From: Bacteroidales bacterium
Lineage (GTDB): Bacteria; Bacteroidota; Bacteroidia; Bacteroidales; VadinHA17
Reading direction: 5' to 3'
DNA: 5,091 nucleotides
Assembly (NCBI GenBank): GCA_003520925.1
Contig: DOTV01000178.1
Coordinates: 29,501 to 34,591, forward strand
Made by a program: the position numbers and the translations under genes. This document shows positions 1 to 5,091 of this stretch, one piece after another; the stretch's first letter is position 1; every line of letters begins with the position of its first letter. A model generated the notes under the pieces. The model worked only from the letters and a program-made list of their open reading frames with translations. It had not been told where the DNA came from and did not search any database.

Positions 1-1332
1 CAATATCCGGGAGGTTTTATACTTCTTGGAGCCGTTTTCCTTTGTACAACAGGCGCCGAGGCTCTCTATTCTGACCTGGGCCATTGCGGCCGCAAGAATA
101 TCCGTATCTCATGGATTTTTGTAAAAACAATGCTTTTGCTGAACTACTTCGGACAGGGAGCATGGTTATTGACTAATATAATTCCTGAAAATGATTTCAA
201 CCCGTTTTTTACCATCGTGCCCGGATGGTTTCTGTTTCCGGCGGTACTCATTTCAACTGCAGCTGCAATAATTGCAAGCCAGGCTCTTATAACAGGCTCA
301 TTTACCCTTATTAGTGAAGCTGTTTCGCTTAATTTCTGGCCCAAAATAAGAATATTGTATCCTACTCATGTCAAAGGTCAGGTTTATCTGCCTTCAATTA
401 ACTGGTTCCTGTGGGTAACGTGTAGTCTTGTAGTGCTGTTCTTCAGGGAATCCTCAAATATGGAGGCAGCATATGGGCTAGCAATTACGATTACTATGAT
501 AATGACCACGCTGCTGTTATCATATTACCTTTATCAAAGGAGTACAACCCGTCGTTTCTCCTTGCTTATACTAATAGTTTTTCTCACCATTGAAGGCAGT
601 TTTCTGGTAGCAAATCTTCATAAATTCAAATACGGTGGCTGGTTTACACTAATGCTTGCATTAATATACTTTCTTGTTATGCTTGGCTGGTATTTTGGAA
701 GAAAGATAAGGAACCGTCATATTACCTTCGTAAACCTCGACAGCTACCTTCCTCTAATTAGAGATCTTAGCAAAGACAAATCAGTTCCAGTAACTGCAAC
801 CAATCTTGTGTATCTTATAAAAGCCAATAACAAGGATCAGGTGGAAGCGAAGGTGCTTTATTCGATTTTTCAGAAACAGCCGAAAAGGGCTGAAGTCTAT
901 TGGCTGCTTCATGTGGACAGGGTAGACGATCCGCACAGGTTTGAATATGAGATCGAGCAGATTATTCCCGGTATTCTGATCAGGGTTGATTTTCATATCG
1001 GATTTAAAGTCGATCCGAGAATCAATCTCTATTTTAAGGAAGCCCTTGAAGATCTTGTCGAATCGGGAGAAATAACCCTGGAGAGCAGCTATAATTCATT
1101 GAAAAAGCACGGATTCCCCGGCGACTTTAAGTTCATTATTATAGAGAGAATAATGATTCGCGACTTTAAGTTGTCAAACTGGGAGAACTTTATCCTTACA
1201 CTGAACAATATAGCTCAGTTGATCAGCTTACCTGAGATCAGAACTCTTAAGCTTGACCCGACAAATACTATAACGGAACAGGTACCGATAATTATTGAAC
1301 AGACTCCTCCGAAACGTATTAAAAGGGTATGA
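1..1332 (+). CDS. kup: Kup-family K+ uptake transporter, 5' end missing
   Basis: Potassium uptake protein of the KUP/HAK/KT family, an inner-membrane carrier that in E. coli imports K+ with protons. The frame is open from base 1, and 43 codons precede the first in-frame ATG at 130, so that ATG is internal and the true start lies upstream. About 443 residues are present; compared with E. coli Kup (622 aa), roughly 200 N-terminal residues with the first membrane helices are missing. Window residues 17-31 carry the family signature TGAEALYSDLGHCGR. NYFGQGAWLL follows at 48-57, IASQALITGSFTLISEAV at 91-108, and GQVYLPSINW at about 126-135. Further hydrophobic helices run to about residue 232. The last 210 residues are hydrophilic and match the usual cytoplasmic C-terminal domain of the family. 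No frameshift is seen and the gene ends normally with TGA at 1330. cstA follows closely on the same strand. The family call is secure; ion specificity is inferred from the family. Confidence 0.95.
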   Translation, partial: QYPGGFILLGAVFLCTTGAEALYSDLGHCGRKNIRISWIFVKTMLLLNYFGQGAWLLTNIIPENDFNPFFTIVPGWFLFPAVLISTAAAIIASQALITGSFTLISEAVSLNFWPKIRILYPTHVKGQVYLPSINWFLWVTCSLVVLFFRESSNMEAAYGLAITITMIMTTLLLSYYLYQRSTTRRFSLLILIVFLTIEGSFLVANLHKFKYGGWFTLMLALIYFLVMLGWYFGRKIRNRHITFVNLDSYLPLIRDLSKDKSVPVTATNLVYLIKANNKDQVEAKVLYSIFQKQPKRAEVYWLLHVDRVDDPHRFEYEIEQIIPGILIRVDFHIGFKVDPRINLYFKEALEDLVESGEITLESSYNSLKKHGFPGDFKFIIIERIMIRDFKLSNWENFILTLNNIAQLISLPEIRTLKLDPTNTITEQVPIIIEQTPPKRIKRV

Positions 1333-1344
1333 TCTGCCTCATTG

Positions 1345-1357
1345 CCGGGAAAACCGG
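1345..1357. repeat. 13-bp repeat, copy 1, at the kup-cstA junction
   Basis: The sequence CCGGGAAAACCGG lies just upstream of the preferred cstA ATG (1360). An identical copy sits at the end of cstA (3194-3206). Adding the four preceding bases, ATTG here and ATTT there, gives 16 of 17 matches. CCGG is its own reverse complement, so each copy can also be read as a short CCGG/CCGG inverted repeat. No function is known. Confidence 0.35.
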
Positions 1358-1359
1358 AA

Positions 1360-3213
1360 ATGATTATATTCAGTGCCGTAATTAAAATGATATCTGAAAG
1401 CATGAATGCTATGCCTGTTGTAATTGGTTCCATTGCGTTGTTTGCAATTGCGTACCGGTTATATTTCAGCTTCGTGGCTGCAAAAGTTGCCGTGACAAAT
1501 GATCTTGCACAGACCCCTGCTTACAGACTATACGATGGTCAGAATTATTATCCAATGAACAAATGGGTGCTTTTCGGGCACCATTTTGCGGCAATAGCCG
1601 GCGCCGGTCCCCTGGTTGGCCCTGTTCTTGCAGCACAATTCGGGTTTATGCCCGGATTTTTATGGATGCTCATTGGATCAGTGATGGCTGGTGCAGTCCA
1701 TGATTTTATAATACTTACTGCTTCGGTTCAGCATGACGGAAAATCACTTGCGGCAATTGCCAGGGCTGAGATCAACAAAATAAGCGGGGCAACGACATCC
1801 TTTGCAATAATCCTGATAATTGTTGTTGCACTTGCCGGGCTAGGACTGGTTGTCGTAAATGCGCTGGCCGAAAGCTCATGGGGTACTTTTACTATAGCAT
1901 CAACAATCCCTATTGCAATTATTATGGGTATCTGGATGTTCAGGATAAGGAAGGGCAGGACACTGGAGGCAACTGTTTTTGGTGTGATAATGCTGATTGC
2001 TGCGGTAATTGCTGGGCGCCATATTCCGGAATCAGGCATTGCCGGGTGGTTTACATTTGATCATAAAACACTTACTATTCTTATCGCAGCATACGGATTT
2101 CTTGCATCAGTTCTTCCGGTATGGATCCTTCTCTCACCACGCGACTACCTGAGCTCCATAATGAAAATATCAGTTATCGCACTGCTAGCTGTGGGGTTGA
2201 TAATTGTCGCTCCTGAAATACAGATGCCTGCATTTACTGAATTCGGCAAAGGAGGCGGACCGATAATACCCGGAAAGCTGTTTCCTTACCTCTTTATAAC
2301 AATTGCGTGTGGTGCCATTTCAGGGTTTCACTCACTCGTCAGCTCCGGGACGACTCCAAAAATGATAATGAAGGAGTCGGATATAAAACCTGTTGCAGTC
2401 GGGGCAATGCTCATTGAGGGTGCAGTCAGTATTATGGCGCTGATTGCTGCAACAAGCCTTCTACCGCTTGATTATTTCCAGATAAATGTACCGGCAGATA
2501 AACTTCAGGCGATCCTTCCCAGATTGCATGAAATGGGTTTTACCGAATCGAACCTCGATCAGCTTTCAGCAAGCGTTGGTGAAAGGATTGCAGGACGTAC
2601 GGGTGGAGCAGTATCGCTGGGTGTCGGAATGGCATACATATTTTCTTCAATTCCCGGGATGAAGCATCTTATGTCATACTGGTATCATTTTGCAATAATG
2701 TTTGAGGCATTGTTCATACTGACAACAATCGATGCCGGGACCCGTATCGGCAGATTTATCTTGCAGGAGACATTCGGCAAAGTGTACAAACCATTTCTGA
2801 AGACCAACTGGCTTCCGGGTAATCTGATTACCAGTGGTCTTATAGTGCTTGCCTGGGGATACTTTATTTATACAGGTACTGTTGCCACTATCTGGCCGAT
2901 GTTCGGGACTGCCAATCAGCTTCTTGCAACTGTTGCACTTGCAATAGGAACCTCCTTTATAATCAACCGAGGCAGGGCAAAGTATGCCTGGGTCACAATT
3001 ATACCTATGATATTTGTCGGGGTGACAACTCTGACTGCCGCATTTCTGAATATTAAGAATATATATGTTCCCCAGCTTGTTATAAAGGCAACCCTGGTTC
3101 CTGGACTGATAAACCTCGCTCTGACAATCACAATTATTATTTGTGTATTTATTATCCTTTTTAACGCAATCCCCGGGTGGTACAGAGCAATTTCCGGGAA
3201 AACCGGTCCGTGA
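1360..3213 (+). CDS. cstA: CstA-family carbon starvation protein / pyruvate-type transporter
   Basis: Multipass inner-membrane transporter of the CstA family. E. coli members CstA and BtsT import pyruvate with protons, and CstA was first linked to peptide use in carbon starvation; the substrate here is inferred. From ATG 1360 the product is 617 aa, shorter than E. coli CstA (about 700 aa) but complete. Hallmarks in order are FGHHFAAIAGAGPLVGP (72-88), GAVHDF (111-116), LSPRDYLSS (258-266), SGFHSLVSSGTTPK (321-334), FEALFILTTIDAGTRIGRF (448-466) and WPMFGTANQLLA (512-523). By eye there are about 15 hydrophobic segments. The start is uncertain: the frame is open from a TTG at 1342, with ATGs at 1360, 1387, 1402 and 1411. 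I chose 1360 as the first ATG, but family members commonly begin near the MNAMPVVIG segment, so 1402 (603 aa) is a serious rival. No candidate has a clear Shine-Dalgarno. The gap of 27 bp after kup suggests co-transcription. Confidence 0.95.
   Translation: MIIFSAVIKMISESMNAMPVVIGSIALFAIAYRLYFSFVAAKVAVTNDLAQTPAYRLYDGQNYYPMNKWVLFGHHFAAIAGAGPLVGPVLAAQFGFMPGFLWMLIGSVMAGAVHDFIILTASVQHDGKSLAAIARAEINKISGATTSFAIILIIVVALAGLGLVVVNALAESSWGTFTIASTIPIAIIMGIWMFRIRKGRTLEATVFGVIMLIAAVIAGRHIPESGIAGWFTFDHKTLTILIAAYGFLASVLPVWILLSPRDYLSSIMKISVIALLAVGLIIVAPEIQMPAFTEFGKGGGPIIPGKLFPYLFITIACGAISGFHSLVSSGTTPKMIMKESDIKPVAVGAMLIEGAVSIMALIAATSLLPLDYFQINVPADKLQAILPRLHEMGFTESNLDQLSASVGERIAGRTGGAVSLGVGMAYIFSSIPGMKHLMSYWYHFAIMFEALFILTTIDAGTRIGRFILQETFGKVYKPFLKTNWLPGNLITSGLIVLAWGYFIYTGTVATIWPMFGTANQLLATVALAIGTSFIINRGRAKYAWVTIIPMIFVGVTTLTAAFLNIKNIYVPQLVIKATLVPGLINLALTITIIICVFIILFNAIPGWYRAISGKTGP
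3194..3206. repeat. 13-bp repeat, copy 2, at the 3' end of cstA
   Basis: Second copy of CCGGGAAAACCGG, inside the last codons of cstA (residues SGKTG), ending 4 bases before the stop codon TGA. In the cstA frame it is read in a different phase from copy 1, so the similarity is in DNA rather than in a shared peptide. It is not followed by a T-run and does not form a convincing terminator. Confidence 0.35.
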
Positions 3214-3226
3214 GAATTTAATTGTA

Positions 3227-3234
3227 TTATTTTG
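3227..3234 (+). promoter_or_regulatory. Possible Bacteroidota-type -7 box upstream of the arabinofuranosidase
   Basis: TTATTTTG differs at one position from the Bacteroidota -7 consensus TAnnTTTG and lies about 35 bases before the ATG at 3269, a plausible distance. The matching -33 TTTG element is not seen at the expected place, near the end of cstA. The site would allow transcription independent of cstA, but AT-rich gaps produce such matches often, so this is a weak call. Confidence 0.18.
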
Positions 3235-3239
3235 TCTCC

Positions 3240-3267
3240 TTAATCAAAAATAACTGATTCTGATTAA
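3240..3267. repeat. AT-rich inverted repeat before the arabinofuranosidase start
   Basis: The arms TTAATCA (3240-3246) and TGATTAA (3261-3267) are perfect 7-bp reverse complements separated by 14 bases, and the second arm ends one base before the ATG at 3269. A tandem CTGATTCTGATT (3254-3265) overlaps the right arm. The arm centres are 21 bp apart, about two helical turns, as in many operators. The structure is too AT-rich and too widely looped for a strong hairpin, and no T-run follows, so it does not look like a terminator. It could be a regulator site, a weak mRNA leader structure or chance in AT-rich DNA. The repeat itself is certain; its function is not. Confidence 0.4.
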
Positions 3268-3268
3268 A

Positions 3269-5091
3269 ATGAAAATAAAAGGTTATCTGTTGTCTGTTTT
3301 TCTGCTCCTGCCTTTTTTCACAGGGAGTAATATTACTGCTCAGAAAGTGCTTGAATTATCTGTTCAGTCCGATAAACCGGGTGCAGAAATCCAGCCGGCA
3401 ATGTGGGGAGTCTTTTTTGAAGATATCAACTTTGCTGCTGATGGCGGAATTTATGCCGAGCTTGTAAAGAACAGGTCATTTGAGTTTGAACTGCCAATGA
3501 CTGGGTGGCGGATATTATCAAAGCAAAACGGTACCGGGAGGATCGTGGCAAATCTATATTCCCCCTCCAGACCTTCAAATCCCCATTATATGAGGATCTA
3601 TATAGATCCTTCGGCGGAGACTTTTTCTTTTACAAATGAAGGATTCCGAGGGATGGGGATCAGGAAAGATGAACTGTACAATTTTTCAGTATATACAAAG
3701 CTTTCTGAAAATTCTGATATAAAAATGACAGCTGAACTTATAACCTCTTCGGGCCAGGTTATTGGAAGAACGGAACTTTCAGGATTTTCAGATTCCTGGA
3801 AAAAACATCAGGCAACATTAAAGGCATCAGAAACTGAACAGAAAGCTCAACTCAGAATAACTCTTTTGGGAATGGGGAGCATAGATATTGATATGGTCTC
3901 ACTATTTCCTGATGATACCTGGAAGGGTCGCCGGAACGGACTTCGCAAGGATATTGTACAGATGATAGCGGACCTTAAACCGGGGTTCATCCGGTTCCCA
4001 GGAGGATGTATAGTTGAGGGAAGAAATCTTTCGAACCGGTATCAGTGGAAAAAGACAGTCGGACCTGTCGAGGAGAGAACTCTGATAATGAACCGATGGA
4101 ATGTTGAAATAGAGAGCCGTCAGGCTCCTGATTATTTCCAGTCGTTCGGACTTGGGTTCTATGAGTATTTTCAGCTTGCCGAAGATATAGGAGCAGAGCC
4201 TCTTCCAATTCTCAACTGCGGCATGTCGTGCCAGTTCAATGCGGCCGAAGTTGTCCCGTTTGAGGACCTCGATCCATATATTCAGGATGCCCTCGACCTT
4301 GTGGAGTTTGCAAACGGTGAAGTTAATTCCGTATGGGGAAACCTGAGAGCACAGATGGGCCATCCCGGAAAGTTCAACCTTAAATTTATTGGTGTCGGAA
4401 ATGAGCAGTGGGACGAACAATACATTGAAAGATATAGAGTATTTGAGAAGGCTATAAAGTCGAAATACCCTGAAATCAGGATAGTTTCCGGATCAGGACC
4501 TTATTCATCCGGAAGATATTTTGATTATGGCTGGAGTGAATTGAAAAAACTTAAACCTGATCTGATCGATGAGCATTATTACATGTCGCCCGAATGGTTC
4601 CTTAAGAATGCAACCAGATATGATAATTATGACAGGAAAGGGATCAGGGTTTTTGCCGGGGAATATGCGGCTCATGGGAAAGAAGGTGCCGAATCTGAAT
4701 CAAGAAACACCTGGTGGAGCGCTCTCTGTGAAGCTGCATTTATGACTGGTCTGGAAAGAAATGCTGACATTGTAAATATGGCATCATATGCGCCGCTACT
4801 GGCTCATGTCGATGCATGGCAATGGAGGCCCGACCTGATATGGTTTGATAACCTGACTACTATTGGCACCCCAAATTATTATGTACAGAAATTCTTCTCC
4901 AATTATAAGGGTACACAGGTTGTACCGCTTTTATCAGCAGGGAAGTCACTTACGGGGCAGGAAGGTTTCTACGCCAGCAGTACGATCGACAGTAAAGCCG
5001 GAAAGCTTTATGTTAAGCTTGTCAATTCGACTGACAAACCTGTAAATGTGACTCTGACCCTGGGCGCTCTGCCATATGCAAAGACGGCGGT
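3269..5091 (+). CDS. Secreted GH51 alpha-L-arabinofuranosidase, 3' end cut by the window
   Basis: Retaining exo-glycosidase that releases terminal alpha-L-arabinofuranose from arabinan, arabinoxylan or related chains, probably in the periplasm or at the cell surface. The frame is open from ATG 3269 to the edge (607 codons plus 2 bases); relatives of this type are about 640-660 aa, so only a short tail should be missing. Residues 1-24 form a signal peptide (MKIK, then a hydrophobic core, with likely cleavage at ITA/Q). There is no lipobox cysteine. FFEDINFAADGG (49-60) is the conserved N-terminal motif. Residues about 70-220 resemble the carbohydrate-binding-like insert of the Bacteroides, plant and fungal type. 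The TIM barrel follows with RFPGGC (242-247), NCGMSCQF (316-323), GNEQW with acid/base E379, HYY (436-438) and AGEY with nucleophile E465. The C-terminal beta-sandwich begins near 490. By comparison with Geobacillus GH51, R242, N378, H436 and Y438 are active-site residues. The natural substrate is unknown. Confidence 0.95.
   Translation, partial: MKIKGYLLSVFLLLPFFTGSNITAQKVLELSVQSDKPGAEIQPAMWGVFFEDINFAADGGIYAELVKNRSFEFELPMTGWRILSKQNGTGRIVANLYSPSRPSNPHYMRIYIDPSAETFSFTNEGFRGMGIRKDELYNFSVYTKLSENSDIKMTAELITSSGQVIGRTELSGFSDSWKKHQATLKASETEQKAQLRITLLGMGSIDIDMVSLFPDDTWKGRRNGLRKDIVQMIADLKPGFIRFPGGCIVEGRNLSNRYQWKKTVGPVEERTLIMNRWNVEIESRQAPDYFQSFGLGFYEYFQLAEDIGAEPLPILNCGMSCQFNAAEVVPFEDLDPYIQDALDLVEFANGEVNSVWGNLRAQMGHPGKFNLKFIGVGNEQWDEQYIERYRVFEKAIKSKYPEIRIVSGSGPYSSGRYFDYGWSELKKLKPDLIDEHYYMSPEWFLKNATRYDNYDRKGIRVFAGEYAAHGKEGAESESRNTWWSALCEAAFMTGLERNADIVNMASYAPLLAHVDAWQWRPDLIWFDNLTTIGTPNYYVQKFFSNYKGTQVVPLLSAGKSLTGQEGFYASSTIDSKAGKLYVKLVNSTDKPVNVTLTLGALPYAKTA

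Noticed and set aside
130..1332. Reading the first gene as a complete 400-aa protein starting at ATG 130
   Set aside because: The frame is open back to base 1 and the 43 upstream codons encode the conserved Kup signature TGAEALYSDLGH, so the gene is a partial one cut by the window edge.
1728..2039. 103-codon open frame on the - strand within cstA
   Set aside because: It is antisense to a hydrophobic membrane stretch; the Ile/Ala/Thr-rich product is what the reverse complement of transmembrane codons gives.
3214..3268. Rho-independent terminator after cstA
   Set aside because: The only inverted repeat is AT-rich with a 14-base loop and is followed by A-rich sequence rather than a T-run.
3902..4420. 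172-codon open frame on the - strand
   Set aside because: It lies wholly inside the GH51 catalytic barrel, antisense to strongly conserved motifs (RFPGGC, GNEQW), and its translation has no recognisable domain. It is a shadow of the real gene.
4863..5045. 60-codon open frame on the + strand near the right edge
   Set aside because: It is out of frame with the GH51 gene, which continues without interruption through this stretch with its normal C-terminal domain sequence.

Overview
The window carries three genes, all on the + strand, and almost no non-coding DNA. In order they are the 3' part of a Kup-family potassium transporter gene (about 443 codons, start outside the window), a complete cstA-type transporter gene, and a secreted GH51 alpha-L-arabinofuranosidase gene that runs off the right edge close to its expected end. 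The gaps are 27 bp (kup to cstA, using the start preferred here) and 55 bp (cstA to the arabinofuranosidase).

The likely source is a member of the Bacteroidota. The Kup wording (DLGHCGRKNIR followed by LLNYFGQGAWLL) and the arabinofuranosidase wording (FFEDINFAADGG, RFPGGC, NCGMSCQF) are typical of that phylum. The starts lack a Shine-Dalgarno sequence and have A-rich leaders instead, which also fits. Base composition looks moderate (low-40s % G+C by eye) and similar in all three genes, so nothing suggests recent transfer. This assignment is inference from protein wording and was not tested by a search.

The first two genes encode inner-membrane transporters, for K+ (Kup) and probably for pyruvate or a similar small carbon source (CstA). 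Their spacing allows one transcript. The third encodes an exported enzyme that removes arabinofuranosyl residues from plant-type polysaccharides such as arabinan and arabinoxylan. It has a signal peptide and both catalytic glutamates. No SusC/SusD pair, arabinose regulator or second glycosidase is visible, so a polysaccharide utilisation locus can be neither claimed nor excluded.

No RNA gene, CRISPR array, insertion sequence or convincing rho-independent terminator was seen, and I found no undescribed system. The non-coding features worth recording are a 7-bp inverted repeat with an overlapping hexamer tandem just before the arabinofuranosidase start, and a 13-bp identical sequence at the two ends of cstA. 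Both are modest signals.
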